From Capsicum annuum (taxonomy: Eukaryota; Streptophyta; Magnoliopsida; Solanales; Solanaceae): a stretch of DNA of 64,000 bases. The notes under the pieces are model-generated. The model was not told the origin of the DNA and ran no database searches. It saw nothing but the letters and a program-made list of their open reading frames with translations. The translations under genes were made by a program, and so were the position numbers. Of this stretch, positions 21,809 through 35,628 are shown piece after piece; positions within the stretch are counted from its first letter, which is position 1; every line of letters starts with the position of its first letter. The stretch spans positions 120,572,084-120,636,083 of the forward strand of contig NC_061120.1 in the NCBI RefSeq assembly GCF_002878395.1, written 5' to 3'.

Positions 21809-24270
21809 ACCCTTCAGGTTATTTTCCATTTTTTCTCCATTAGAGTTTTTGCATAGCTGCCCCAAGTAATTTATGACTTGCTGGAACTGATAGTTCAGTT
21901 ATTGGGTAGAGTTTGTTTGGTTTTTAGACTCATTTCCCTATTTTGAAGTCTTCACAATTTCTATATGGCCATCTATGAGAAATATAGTAAAACAATCTCA
22001 TACAAAAATTTTGACTGCACTTGTAGCTCTGGAATATTGATTTTAAGATAGGTAGACCTTTGGTTTGGTCTAGAGTCACCTGGGATCCTTTTAACCTATT
22101 GGTCGAAATGACCTCAAATAGATATTTTAAGTGCGATATTGCATCTTAAAATTTGAATTTAGTATGGTTACATAGTTTGTTAGCGTATGCAGGATCTTGA
22201 ATGAATTTCGAGGACTTGACAAAAACTTGGAAGAATTTCCTAGTCTTTACTTACCCAGCTGTGATTGCCATCTTGGGCCATGATTGTGGTTCTGCGATTG
22301 CAAAATAGTTGTTGTAATTGCAACTAATCATGCAGTCATTAGGTAGTGCAATAAAATCTCTCAAGGTTGTGATAACAGCTCCCAAGTACGTGGACTAGAT
22401 ATAAAATTTTGCCCTTTTCAATGATTTTGGGAATTTTTTTCCTTTCCCTTGATAACTAAACCCTAGAATAGTGTGGGAGATTAAAATTTAAGATTATGGG
22501 AGTTAACAAAGCTATATTAACATTTATTTTTGTGATTATCTTCTGATTTAAGGAAAGAATTTACCCTTTTCTTGGTAAAATTTCTTGATTATTAGCTCAA
22601 AAACCCAAAAACTTTAGGGCATGGTTTTAGCCTAAATTTATCTTAGTTTTCACCCATTTTAAGGGTTATTATTCCTTGAGCTTTTAAGAATGTTAGGTCA
22701 GTTTTGAAAAAGCATTTTTCTCAACTTGGAGACACATGGGGTTTTGCTGTCATTTTTGGACCTTAAGCACAATTGTGCAATATGGGTACTGATATTCTCA
22801 TATTGATGAGTAAAGTGTTTTATTAATATCTTTGTATCTTAAGAAGGATTATTGGAATGGAAGAGTAAAGGTTTGGCAGTTCATTAAGCTTTCTTCAGAG
22901 ATGAGGTAGGATAGGTTTATCCCTTGTTAGATTAAGCTATGTCATAGTATACTTATGATATTTTGTTAGATTGGTATGGGCTTTAGGTGTTTAATTTATG
23001 AAATTAAAGACTTGTGGTTATTTGAGTCATTTGGGATACTTGACACTGTACGCTTCAAACATATAGATGGTTCCTCAAACCTGAGGTGAATTAGGCTTCA
23101 TTACTAATGTTTAGCATGAGAATTGTCTTTGATTGTTTATGATTAAGTAAAATTTTCTAGTTAATCCTGTATAGGTTATGTTGGACTTATTTTGTTACAC
23201 TAATGAAGGTTGGCTTAGTTTCTATTAGACTTAATTAATGTGTTTGAGAAAAATCTCTACCTTAGGACTAATTGTGGCTTACTATACATATAAATGTGTA
23301 TTTAGATACCTTAAGTCTTGTATGGGTGGAATTTTCTTAAAATTGAACTTGTGGACTAGAAATGGAATCTTAACCCACTTTAGGCTCTGACACATGTTAA
23401 CTTTGGTAAAATCATTTACATTTATTAGACTATTGGAATTGTGTATTCAGGTAATATTGCGAATTATTTACATTTGATAGTTATTTTTGTTAATGTAAGC
23501 GTAGATCCATATTGATTATGCAATTAGTTATGAATATTGATGATAATATTTATAATGTCGATTATATATATATATGTATATACCTAGTTTGAGTTTGAAA
23601 CATGGTTATGTTTTTGATATCTAGTTTGATATGAGGGATGATTATGGAAATGTTGATTCTTTATTGATTTTAATCTAGCTAATGTTTATATTTTAGGTTG
23701 AAGTCCGGCTATTAATTATATTTATCAGTTTGAGTCCAACTATTAATTATTTTTAAGAACTCAAGTTTGATGATTTATTATATTTACTAATTTGTGTCTG
23801 GATATTAATTATATTTACCAGTTAAAGTCTTGCTATCTATTGGTATATACCGATTCTAGCCTGGATATGCATATTATACTATAATGACATACTTTTATGG
23901 TTAACAATATCAGGGTAGAGATTGAAGATAGCAATTTGTCTAATAAAAAAATGAAAAAATTGTTATATTATGGTATAACATAAATGTATTCTAGTGTTTT
24001 TATGGATTGGTTAATAAGTGATGAGTGGATAATAAATGGTAGTTAGTAAGCAACAATAGTAAGGTTGTTAAACTATGGTAACATTATGCAATGTGGATAA
24101 ATTGTGCAATGGTTGATAAATAATTATAAACTTTTGTTGTAGTGATGTTTGAATGCTTTATTATATCCTTGGGTGCACTCTCTAACCGTATGGGAGTCTG
24201 TGATGAGTTATTTACTTTTCTGCACCCATTGACATATAGAAGTCAATTTTGTAGTTTGTGATTGCTTAGG
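21809..24270 (+). mobile_element. Plus-sense gypsy LTR, 3' truncated
   Basis: It starts TGTAATAACCCTTCAGG, a typical LTR start. Inside are a CG/GATTGC-rich block (22258-22390), a TATA box TATAAAA (22400-22406) and a 31-bp tandem array (23703-23850). The sequence near 24180-24240 (TGCACCCATTGACATATAG) is of LTR type, but no CA end or primer site follows. The right edge abuts opposite-strand gag at about 24300. Confidence 0.5.
23703..23850. repeat. 31-bp tandem repeat, about 4.7 copies
   Basis: Units starting at 23703, 23734, 23765, 23796 and 23827 share GTCNGGNTATTAATTATATT-like sequence with several substitutions each. Confidence 0.8.
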
Positions 24271-24354
24271 ATAAAGAGCTCTAGCTATCAAATAGGAAAA
24301 ACAATTTCCCCAAGCATCTTTCTTCCCCCACTACCTACCATCCTTACAATGGTT

Positions 24355-25060
24355 CTACTGGCCTCCACCTAACTCTAAATATCTGGATTTCTTACTTTGT
24401 CTCTCTCCCATTTTTGCTTGTTTCTTCTTTTCAAATTCAATCTGATGTATATACACCACTAGCCTAGAGATTTCCATATCATTATTCAACATCGCCGCCT
24501 TATAATCTCCCACTATGTCACGGGAGAAACCTAAAGAAAACTTCCTAATTCTTGCCCTTATGCTAGATGCTAACTCTGGAGCATAGCAGGACAACTAATT
24601 AAACTTCAAGGCATATTTCTTTACAGTCTTCCTTCCCTACTTCAAGTTAACATACTCCTCAAGCTTAGCCTTCGTCAACTCTTGAGGAAAGAAATGATTA
24701 TGGTAAGCAACAGAAAATTCTTCCCACATAGCCTACACAACATTATTATCACTCAAATTATCCCACTCATCATACTACTTAGAGGATACTTCGTTTAACT
24801 GATATATAACAACCTCCACATAAGTAGCATGCATCACCTTTAATATCTTCTCTATTTCATTAACAAACTCTTAAGAATCCTCTTCAACCTTAGAGAATGC
24901 AAAGGTCGGAGGATTTAGCCTCATAAATTGGCCAACTCTAGTTGACTCAGAAGATAGAGCAACAGAACCAACACAGTCGGGATGATAAGACAAAGATATC
25001 ACCAAATGATTTAGTAGATTATAGATTATTGGGATTCAGCATTATAAATGTCTCTTTAAG
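24355..25060 (-). pseudogene. Decayed Ty3/gypsy gag
   Basis: The minus-strand frame from about 25060 to 24355 shows Tekay-type Gag landmarks in order: GQFMRLNPPTF, a helical capsid-like region (AYHNHFFPQELTKAKLEEYV), then LSCYAPELASSIRARI and NDMEISRLVVYIHQIE. At least five in-frame stops occur, several of them TAG where Gln is expected. The last 79 codons (24594-24355) are open. The zinc knuckle and pol are missing; the element is cut at about 24300. Confidence 0.75.
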
Positions 25061-25443
25061 GTGGTGAGGTATGAACCATCATCTCAAGGGCCCTAAGGAG
25101 GACTTGTAGGGACCAGTGGAAATCCACGTAGGCAGTTAAGAGTAGGGGTCGTAGATCGAGTTTGTACTCCATATGTAGGATGAGTTCCATCCATATTTTC
25201 CTCAGGTGGGATAGAGGAGTTTCCACAAGCATTAGATCCTCAATCAGGCATAATTTGAAATACAAACAAATGGAAATATAGGAGATTTCAAGACCTTAGA
25301 CTCTACGGCTCAAAAATATATCACAAGAAAGGGAAACATTCCTAAATGACCCATAGCCTACCCTTATAACTGTAGCATGCTACACACCCATAAACGAAAC
25401 TCTACTTGTAGCAACTTTGTGGACACCTAATGACTATGAACCT

Positions 25444-25456
25444 GGCTCTGATACCA
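25444..25456 (-). other. tRNA-Met primer-binding site, perfect 13-base match
   Basis: The minus strand reads TGGTATCAGAGCC, four bases from the LTR at 25461. The least diverged primer site in the window. Confidence 0.9.
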
Positions 25457-25460
25457 AGAT

Positions 25461-27663
25461 TGTTATGAACTAAACCATGGTGTGACCGTCATGGGTATCT
25501 CAAATATGCCAAGGACAGATGACCACCCATTTACCCTAGAAAACTAAAACACAACACAACTAGTAGCAGATGAATTCCAAACATATAACAAGATAGAGCT
25601 GAGTTTCGAACATATAATAAGATAAATATGAGTTTAGAATGTATAACAAGATATGTAACTAAAATAACTCAAAAAAGAATTAAAGAATTTCAACAATATC
25701 CCAATCCATTATAATCCACAAGCCTCTATGAAGCCAACATCAATCTAAGTAGGGACGTGCCCCGGTAATAGCCAAAATAAAATTGAATGATAGTCTTTGA
25801 TATAGTGAAACCAAAAAATAAAATGAGGGTCTTTCGAAGAATGGAATCTAACCACATCACAATGACTCATAATCGATCTAGAAATCACCTAATCACTGTA
25901 CAAAAACTGAAGAAATTTCTCCATTCCCTACATTATGTAGGGATACAATGTTTGAAGATGGTTAGAGAGGTGAGTGCTAGCATGCAACTCAAGATAGGGA
26001 TAAAATAATGCCAATTCAAAATCAAGACCAAACTCAATGTACATATTCCATACATGCATACATACATATATATATATATATGCTGGGATAGGGAACAAAG
26101 TTTAACATGAGATGTAAATTCATTAACTTGGACTATGTAGCTCAACCGTCATACAAATAGCCACGAGTTATATGGGTCTACCTCCCCCTATTGAAAGGGC
26201 CCTAGTACGTGTTAGCCATACTAACCAAAGATATCCGAGAAAGATTAGGGAATTCCTCAACCCCATGTTAATCCAGGATGCAAATATATATATATATATA
26301 GTGCAAAATAAGCATACAGTCATCTAGACCAACCCTCACACCAACAAATATGAGTTTTTAATATCGGTCCCCCAGGACCTCCATCTTTAATTCGTAGGTA
26401 CGCAGCTCCCTTTAAGACCAATTGAAACAAGTTTTGTACAACCTATCCATTTAACCAAGGATTTATCCATTAAGGCATCACCGAAAGTTATGTCATACCA
26501 TCACGCTTGCAGGCTTATAATTATGCCATACCAATTTTACCAACTTGATGGAATTCCATGACCCTCTTTGCTCATTAAATAAAGTTAGAAGAATTCCAGG
26601 TACCCCTATGTTCTTTAAATTATGTTGGGGGACTTCCACGACCCCCTTTGTTCATTAAAGCAAGTTTAAAATAAAAAACATAATCAACAAGGCCATCAAA
26701 ACCCTTTTTATCCAGTTAACCATTTATACAATGAAATAGTTTAGGAAAGTAAGCAAGGTAATGTGATTAACCATAATTCAATCTAATTATGCCATAGATT
26801 GAGAGAACACATTTTTTGAAACCAAATTAACAACTAAAATCATCAAATTGGGGGAATACCTTGACCCCCATCCCATTCACCTTACCCATGCACCCAAAGG
26901 GTTACAAAATACATAAATAAAATATGGATACTTTCACTAAACCCATAGGAAAGAAAACCAAGTAACAATCCTTCCAAAATCCTCAACCCAAATAAAAATC
27001 AATAATAAAATCTACATGAATAATGATCTGAACACATGCATTAAGTGAAATAAGTTTAAGGGAAGTGGTACCTATTTGAAAGTATCTCCGTTATGGAGAG
27101 AAATCACCACTTGGAAGCTCTAAATGATCAACCTTGAGAAACTCTAAATTTTTCATGACTAAGGAATTTGAGAGAGTTTAAGTGTGAGCTTGATTATGTA
27201 TTTTGGATGATAATGGGCTCTTAAAAAGGCTTTATGGTCTTAGGTCATAATTGCTGAAAAGGTAAAATGTACAAAGTATCCTTAATGAAATACTATGAGT
27301 CATAACGACTAACTATGAGTCATCACCTAGACTCGTAGTCTGAGTAGTGTCCCAAGGAATTCCTTTTTTTTACCCTACGTGTTGTACCATACAACTTGTT
27401 CAGGGACGTTATGACTCGTAAGGACTTAGTTGTAAGCACAACTGTGACATTGGGCATCTATATTGGTTTAACTATGGAAAGCACCCTATGACTCATGAAA
27501 TCTACGTCATTGTCACAATAGAAATACGGGAAACCCTCACTCGTCATGCTATAACTTGAGCCCTGCGACCCGTAAGGAGACCATATGACTCATTTGTTGA
27601 ACCATAGTCTTAGTAATCTGCAAACTAAAGAATTTTTTAGAGGTAAAAATCTAGGGTGTTACA
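25461..27663 (-). repeat. 5' LTR (2203 bp) of the minus-strand gypsy element with decayed gag
   Basis: In sense it starts TGTAACACCCTAG (27663) and ends before the primer site. It contains a CG-bearing repeat region with ACGACTCGTAAG-like words (27290-27590), a downstream minisatellite (26548-26672), and TA/CA microsatellites at 26061-26082 and 26285-26301. Its 3' partner LTR is absent from the window. Confidence 0.75.
26548..26672. repeat. About 40-bp minisatellite (GACTTCCACGACCCCCTTTG core)
   Basis: Three diverged units containing GAATTCCA-GACCCTCTTTG-TCATTAAA, inside the LTR. Confidence 0.65.
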
Positions 27664-28051
27664 TACGAGGTCCCTCGGAAGACAAAAAATGTGTGCTCAA
27701 AAGTATAGCACAGATGGTGCATGAATCGGGGCCCAAATCATCCCCTCATGTTTACGGAGTTAAGATCTAATTTCTAAGAATTTACCTTGAAATAGGGTTT
27801 AAATTAAAGAAATATTTATGGGAAATGATCATGTAGTGTTAGGCTAGCTTAACTTTGATTCAATGGATGATTCCCTACTTTTTCCTCTCTTAAGCTCTTA
27901 AAATAGTGTGAAAATAGAGAAGGAAATAGTGGAAACCAAGAGGGGAAAGGGGATTAAAATTACCCCAAGTGCTATTAAAGCAAACAACTTATTCCTAAAC
28001 CGCTTGCAGCTAAAATGGATATTGACCGCTAAAGCAGTCTGGCATTTTTAC
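27664..28051. other. Unassigned piece, probably part of another LTR
   Basis: 388 bases between two LTRs. It holds a CG-bearing segment (AAACCGCTTGCAGC...GACCGCTAAAGC) near 28000-28045 and no ORF. It may be the 5' remnant of a further minus-sense LTR. Confidence 0.3.
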
Positions 28052-29740
28052 TAACACGACCTGAACTTTGGTCCATGACATATGGGCACCTCAAGCTCAC
28101 ATGAATCGAAGGTCACCCCAAAACCCAACTTAAGCATCTCAACATACCATAGGAGTCGAAAGAACTCTACCTCGCATTCAGAATACCGAAAATAATAACA
28201 TAAGTCAATATTATAATCATTATAATAACTATGCCCAAGTTTGAATTAGAGCACACAACCTTTATACAATATCGAAGTCAATAAGTGTATATGTCAGGAC
28301 AAGCCCCCGACTATAGCAAAACCAAGTCTTAAAGAGCCTAAGTCTAATGAAAGAGACCAAGATATGACATCTTCTAAAGTAAGGAAGCTCACCAATTAAA
28401 GTCAAGCATGAACCATCTCGATCTACTAATCACTGCACAGGTAAACAAGGAGGTGCTTCAGGCCTTACGTCGTATGGGGACGTAGCGTTCGGAGATAGTT
28501 AGTGGTTGGAACGCTAGCATTTAACTTGAGGATATGTAATAGAATAAGATCATTATTAAACAACAAGATAATATACCATATTTCATCTCATTCACATAAT
28601 TATCCATACATATACATATATCAAATACTTATCAAGATATCATATCAAGGCTCATCATAATTCTTAAGCATTCATCCAATAGACATGAAGTGGAGGACTA
28701 TCGCCTCTGCCACTCTAGATTCTTTATTATAAACATGCTAAGTACTCCAACCACAATCACTTTATCATTTAAGAAGGTAATTCACTCGTGAACACATATT
28801 CATTAACCAAGGACTTTCAACGCATTCACAATCATTCAAATAAGGGACTTTACCCACAAAAATTAATCCTGCAACAAGGGACTTTACTGACATGTGTTCA
28901 TCTAGGTGAGGTACTTTAACCTTATGCCCATTTGTTAGAAAAAGGAGTCAAACCACATGACATATGTGATCTCAAGAGCTCTTCTTATACAACAGACTTT
29001 ACCTTTGCATTTTCATTGGACGAGGGACTTTAACTCCAAGCCGCATCATAGGAAAGGGACTTTAACCTCAAGCCATCACATAATGAAAGAAACTTTAACC
29101 TTACGCCATCACCACCATCATTAGTTGATATTTGGGATTTTACCCTCTTGTTTATGCATCAACACACATTTAACACAATACTTGTGGACTTTAACCATCT
29201 GGCCAATTCAATTACTATGCAAGACTCCATGGTCCTTATGGAAGACTGCAGTGCACAACTATTTCAATAATCCTATCCCTTCATTCAATTTATCACACAA
29301 TTCATTTTATGGTTCTCAAGACCTTCACAAGATATCTATATTTCAATAGCACTCTTATGACACACTGTAGTTTAATACACCATTTAAGTTCATCTTCATG
29401 TTAAGGGACTTTACCCTCTTATTAGCCCTTATCTCAACAAGATAATCAATTACACATTACATGGCTCACAATACTCCTATAAAAACATTTATCAAACATT
29501 TATACTCATTGGATTATTTCCCTAGTCCATCATCAAGAATTGACTAGACAATTTGTTTGTCATTTTCATAAACACCTTTTGTGCATACTTATGACAAGGT
29601 CATTTTCATACATTAGAAACTTTAATCTACTGTCTAATAAAGGCATAAATAGATCTCAATCATTAGAGACTTTACTCCATTGTGTATCAAAGACATACCT
29701 CAAAGTAAGGAGATCAACAAATACCTCTATCACAAGCCTT
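28052..29740 (-). mobile_element. Probable 3' LTR and 3' untranslated region of a minus-strand gypsy element
   Basis: It lies directly downstream, in sense, of the pol remnant at 29755-32335. The left end (AACACGACCTGAAC) resembles other LTR inner ends. No clear polypurine tract or CA end could be fixed, so the LTR start is uncertain. Most of it is the GGGACTTTAACC array described separately. Confidence 0.4.
28745..29690 (-). repeat. Dispersed-tandem array with AGGGACTTTAACC core
   Basis: At least twelve copies of variants of GGGACTTTAACC (for example at about 28850, 28870, 29027, 29058, 29090, 29184, 29404, 29608 and 29668), separated by 30-100 bases of variable sequence. Spacing and flanks are degenerate, so this is an old minisatellite. 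Confidence 0.75.
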
Positions 29741-29754
29741 TGAAATGGGAAATA

Positions 29755-32335
29755 AATGCGGGTACTTGGACTTCATGTCCTCTTCTACCTCCCAAGAAGC
29801 TTTCTCAGAATTTTGGTTCCTCCATAGAACATTTACTAAGAAACTTCTTTCATTTGCATCCGTCAAACTCGCTGATCCAAGATCCTCACTAGGATATCCT
29901 TAAAGGACTAAGAGTAAGATACCAATATCTTCCGATGAAACAACCAAGGAAGGATCAGCAACATAGATCTGTAACATAGACACATGGACAATAGGCTAAA
30001 TTGAGTTCATACTAGGAGGCAACTCTAACTCACAGGTGGCATTGCCAACAATATTCACAATAAAGTAAGGGTCAGTATATCGGGGACTAAGATCCCCTTT
30101 TACTAAAATGCATCACTCCCTTCATGGGAGACACTTTTAAGAATACCCAATCACCCATATAAAACTCTAAGTACCTATTTCTCATATTTGTATAGGACAT
30201 TTGGTGACTTTTAGCGGTTTTCAATCCATCATAAATAATTGTTACCTTCTCTAAGTATTGGAGAACTAAATTAGTCCCAAATAATTTACCCACACTATCT
30301 TCGTACCACCTAATAGGAGATCGACATCTCCTACCATACAATGATTCAAAAGGTGCCATGCCAATACTAGAGTGTTAACTATTATTATAAGTGATCTAAA
30401 TCAAAGGCAAGTTATCATATAAAATACCACCATAGTCAATTACAAAAGCCCGCAATATATCCTCCAATGTTTGGATAGTTCTCTCCGCTTGACCATCTAT
30501 TTATGATTGGAAAATAGTACTAAAACACACCTTTGTTCCCTGAACCTCTTTGGAATGACTACCAAAAGTGGGATAAAAATGGACGACTATGATCCAAGAT
30601 AATAGACACCGGAGTACCATGCAATTTCACGATCTCCGCAAGGTACAACTTAGCATAGTCTTTCACTGAGAAATTAGTTCTCACAGGCAAGAAATGGGCG
30701 AACATTGTCATTCTATCAACAATAACCCAAATGGAATCAATTGATTTCAAGATCCAAAAAGAACTGTTATGAAATACATATTAATGGACTCCCACTTTTA
30801 CTCGGGCAGCAGAATCTCTTGGTTGACGCCACCGAGCCTCAAGTGCTTAATATTTACTTGTTGGCACACCATACACTTAGTCACATGACTAGTAACATCA
30901 CGTTTAATATTATTTCACCACTATAACTCTCTAAGATAATGATTCATTTTGTTTGAACTGGGATGAATATCATAACAGGCACCATGAGCCTCGACCATAA
31001 CTCTTTCCCTCAATCCATTGACGTCAGGAACAAATAGCCTACTACCTCAAGATACTATCACCACCAATCACAAAGTCTACAACCTTATGCTAACCTATAT
31101 TGATCTTGATCATCATCTATTTGGGGTCCAGGACTTCCTTTTCCTTAAACTCAACAACAATAGACGATTGAGATACCAGATACACAAATAAACCACCATC
31201 CTTAGAGTCCGCAGGTCAAATTCCAAGATTCACCAACCTATCAATATCTCTTAACAATTACCTCTTATTCTCATCAAAATTGGCCAAACATCCCATAGTC
31301 AATCTACTAAGAGCATCGGTGACTATATTTGCCTTACTGGGATGGTAATGAAGGCTTATGTCATAGTCTTTCAATAGCTCAAGCCACCTTCTTTGCTAGA
31401 GATTCAACTCCTTTTGGGTAAACGCATATTGGAGGCTTTTATGATAGGAAAAGATATCAACATGAACACTATAGAGATAATGCCGCCAAATTTTCAAAGT
31501 AAATACCATGGATAAAAATTCTATGTCATCAGTGGGGTAGTTCTTTTCATGAACTTTTATTTGCCTAGAAGCATAAGACACCACCCTACCATGTTATATC
31601 AATACGCAACCAAGACAAAAATAAAAAGCATCACAATATACCATAAAACCATCACACCCTCAGGCAAGGTCAACACTAGAGCCAAAGTAAATTTATCTTT
31701 CAACTACCCTTACATACATTGGACCATACAAACTTGACCTTCTATTGGGTCAATTTGGTCAACGGGGCAACTATAGTAGAAAAACTATCCACAAACCTCC
31801 TTTAATAACTGGCTAGACCCAAGAAGCTCCGAATATTGGTTGGAGTCATATGTAAAAGCCACTTTCTAACTGCCAAAATTCCTTTGGAGATCCACCATGA
31901 TCCCTTAACAATAGATGACATAACCAAGAAAACCTACGACTTTCAACCAAAACTCACATTTGGAGAACTTGATATACAAATGATGATATCATCAATAAGA
32001 CAATGACAAACATGTCAAAAATGGATGGAGGACCCTATGTATAAAATTCATGAATGTCGTCGAAGTATTGGTCAGCCCAAAGGACATGACAAAATGCTTG
32101 TAGTGATCATACTGGGTTTTAAAGGCAGTCTTAGGGATATCCACATCCCTAATTTTAAGTTGATGATAACCCGATCTGAGATTGATCTTTGAGAAACACT
32201 TCACACCCTAAAGTTGATCAAACAAATCATGAATCCTAGGAAGAGGATATTTATTCTTTATGGTAAGATTGTTCAACTAATGATAATCAATATGCATATG
32301 AAGAGAACCATCCTTTTTGTGCATGAACAAAATGA
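29755..32335 (-). pseudogene. Ty3/gypsy pol, decayed: RT, RNase H, integrase, chromodomain-like tail
   Basis: Reading 32335 to 29755 on the minus strand: RT palm (YPLPR-type, then KINLRSGYHQLKI and FVMSFGLTNTSTTF, 32250-31990) with a frameshift in the DD motif; RNase H ([20 protein letters not shown], 31584-31396); integrase CMVCQQ zinc cysteines (about 30870); core with the first Asp changed to Tyr (INMYFI), second Asp kept (ILDH, 30600) and Glu kept (QAERTIQTLEDIL, 30470); integrase C-terminus (MAPFESLYGRRCRSPI, 30359-30087); and a tail ending KSKYPHLF near 29755. Many stops and frameshifts. Upstream RT, protease and gag are missing because a CACTA element starts at 32336. Confidence 0.88.
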
Positions 32336-33704
32336 GACTACAAGAAATTTAGGCTATGGAAACAAACTTTTTAGAAATGATTCATAAACCGTTGCCATAG
32401 AGCATCTATAGCAATGGTTACAACAGTTGCCAAAAAGTATAATTCTAATGGTATAATTTAATAACAAAACTGTTGTCACAAATTTATAACTGTAGCAATT
32501 GCTGTCCATATATAACAATACTTTAACACCCTTTCCATAAAATAATCTATGACAATACTTATTTTTCAATTGCAATAGTTTTGAAATCCCTCCATATTTT
32601 TCCCCTACTAATTTACGAAAATAAATATTTCCCCCATTAATTTTCATATTCCGTGAAAAGAAAACAATAGAACCTTCCAATACCATAATCCGTGAAAAAC
32701 CAAAATAAACCCTAATTTTCTGTACTTCTATCAGGGAAAACCAAATCATCCACAAATCATCCACGTAAATCATCCACGACAGTCGAACTTTCCGCATATT
32801 GGCAACTCTGTAATCTATCTGCAAAGACAAAGTTGTTATTGAAGATGAATAGCTGAATATGTTTCCCTACATTGTTCAATAGCTAAATTTAAGCTAAATC
32901 TGTGGAAATACTTTTATATTTTGGTTTTTTTTTGATATTTCTGAGAAGATTAAGCATGGTTGGAGCATAATTTAGGAAATTCTCTCATATTTTAGGGTTT
33001 TCTTTGAATTTGTGATATTTGGGGCCAAAATTATAGGGTTTTTCTCCAATTGGAGATATCTTAATTGAAGTAACAAGTTTTACGGTTTGTATATTTGATT
33101 TCTAATCATATTGAGGTTGAATTTCTATTGTATGAACCATGAAATTGGATTTTCTTGTTTTTAGTAACATATAACTCAATTTTTGGTTGGGTGTTTGATT
33201 TTTATTAACTTTTCTTGATGTAGATATATGGTTTTCTATTGCATAAGTGTTCAATTTACTAATTTTCTGTGATTGTACATGTTTTTTGGTGGATATATTT
33301 TGTGACTAAAATCATGATTTATCTCAATTAAGCTAGAATAGCATTTAATTAACCTTATCAATTGTGATTTATTTTTGCTCTTTTATCGATGGTCCTTCAT
33401 TTTTATACATAAGAAATCTCAAAAGGTCATTCAAATATTGTGAAGAAGCAGTGTTGTCTTTCTACTTCTTGTCTTGATTCTTCCTTTTTTATTCATACAT
33501 TTATTAGAATTTTGATCTTTAGAACTATTATTTTTTTGAGTATTGGATTCTTGGGATGCCTTGTTGTGTTGTATATTCTGTTGTATCTGCTTAAGAACCT
33601 CCATATTCTTACTTTAAGGTTTTTGATCACAGTTAAAATCCACGAGCAACTTTGTAGTTTCCATATTCTATATTGTTATAGGAAGACTATTAGAGTGTTG
33701 TTTA

Positions 33705-33970
33705 GTTTCTTTGTTTTGCTGTACGGTGTCATCTTATTTATTTTGCTGCACTGTGTCACCTTATTCTTAATTCTGTTACCTTAGTTTGTTTCTACTTCTC
33801 TTTATCTACTTCTCTGAATGATTCTGTTTCTTTGTTTTGATGCGCTATGTCACCTTATTCTGTAAAATTATTTGTTTTAATGCATTGTGTCATATTGTTA
33901 TGTTTTTTGTAGCTTTGTTTAGCTGCATTGTGTTCTATATTCATTTTGCTGCACTATGTCCCTTAGGAAC
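33705..33970. repeat. Degenerate TTTTGCTGCACTGTGTCACC repeats
   Basis: About five diverged copies with irregular spacing inside the CACTA leader. Together with high T content they create long hydrophobic chance ORFs (33440-33784, 33837-34118). Confidence 0.6.
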
Positions 33971-34251
33971 ACTTGGCACAATAATCTTAAACACACCATT
34001 TTTGTCCACAAAAAACCAAAAAAATGTAAATGTCAATACAATACAACCCAAGCAAGAAAAATTCTACTATAGAACTCCTAAGGGAATAGGAGGATGCTCG
34101 AAGGAGGGAATATTTTAGCAATTATAGCCAAATAAAATTAGTGGTTTGAACAAGCATCAAATATTCTAGTGAATAAATTGAACAGGCTTGTTAAAGAATC
34201 ATAAATATTAGGAAATATGCACAGCATTGTCGCAGTCATCTTTGTTACTAT

Positions 34252-34299
34252 TCAACAAGGAAGAATTAATTTTATCAACAAGGAAGAATTAATTTTATC
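34252..34299. repeat. Perfect 24-bp tandem duplication
   Basis: The unit TCAACAAGGAAGAATTAATT plus TTAT occurs twice head to tail without mismatch. Confidence 0.9.
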
Positions 34300-35628
34300 A
34301 TTATAAGATACATGTAGGATCTAGATAGCGTCAAAAAATTTGGTTTAGTTTCTTGAATATGTAATCTAGTTTTAAATTTTAAATGTGTGTATAACCTTTA
34401 ATCTTGTGATCATAAACATGTTTTGTGAGTTATTAGATAAATTAAAATTGTAGGGGTGACAAGTAATACTATTGGCCAGGTTAAATGAACACAATTTTGA
34501 AGAAGCCCCATCACTTGTCCAGGGTAAAACAAACCCTGCTTAGGCCATCAGAAAATTATTCCTCTCAATCAAAATGAAAAAAATCTGAAAGTGAAGATAA
34601 CAGATTCCAGATAAGCATTGGAGAGGAAGAATAGAAAAGAAGATTTTGTCTAAAAGAAAAAATCCCACTTGCATACTCTAGCTTTAGTCTATTAATGTCT
34701 CTCATTTTAATATGCTTATTGTTGTCAAGTATTAACAAAATTCTAGGCTTTTTTACAGTAAAGTTTGTAACATTTATTAGTACTTATTTCTTTCTTATGA
34801 GGTCATTTAGTCTCTCTTTAGATGATAAATAGTTCAGTATTCCAAGTTATATAGGTTGTTGATTCTAGGTGATGGAGTACAATAAATCTATACAATTGTA
34901 TAAGTTAGAACTGAAGTATATAATGGCTATATAATGGCTTTTTCCTATTATTTGCTATATCCTCTTTCACTCTGGATTTTATTTTGACTTTATTGATTTC
35001 TCTTATATGTTGCCTTAAATAAGAAGCATAGTCTTCTTGATGGTTTTATTATCATTTATCCCATTGTTGGTAGGCATTGTGATTTTATTCAGTTTTGAGC
35101 TGAAGAAGAAATCGACAAGGAGGAAATCTATAGCTGGATATTTTTGTGGTATGGTTTATTTTTTATTTAGATTTCTCTTATCTTGAAATATTATTTGATC
35201 GTATTGTATTTTAGATGTCTTAATAAAAGGTCACCTTGAACTTTTTATCGATTCTTATTCATTTTCTCATCCTTTTATTATTTTAGTACAATATGCCAAT
35301 TGTGTATCTCAAATAAATTTCATTTGTTGCACCTATTCACAGATTCTAGCAGCATGACTTTAAACTATTTTGTGTTTACCTAAATCACTCTATTCTCTAT
35401 ACTTACTCTGATTTTAGCATGAAATTTAGGACTTGTAATTTAGTAGAGTAATATATTTTCATTATAGTATCTTGTTGCTAAAGAGATGTAAATTTCATTG
35501 AATATGTATGAATCTTTTATTTTTTTTGGTCGCATGTTGCTAAAGGGATCTAATTTATGTTTCAAATTTTAGATTTTCGTCTACGTGAATCTCAATTTTT
35601 GTGATTTTCTTATGTTAATAAGATTTTA

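Noticed and set aside
25444..25456. tRNA-like match considered as a tRNA gene
   Set aside because: It is only the 13-base primer complement next to an LTR; no cloverleaf sequence surrounds it. The same holds for the other primer sites.
28745..29690. Repeat array considered as a CRISPR
   Set aside because: Repeats are diverged, spacing is irregular and this is eukaryotic retroelement DNA without cas genes.
32354..32830. 158-codon minus-strand ORF
   Set aside because: It lies in the CACTA subterminal repeats and has no domain; its length follows from low stop density in this composition.
33440..34118. Two ORFs (114 and 93 codons) of hydrophobic protein resembling membrane proteins
   Set aside because: They are products of T-rich repeated DNA in the CACTA leader, with no conserved features.
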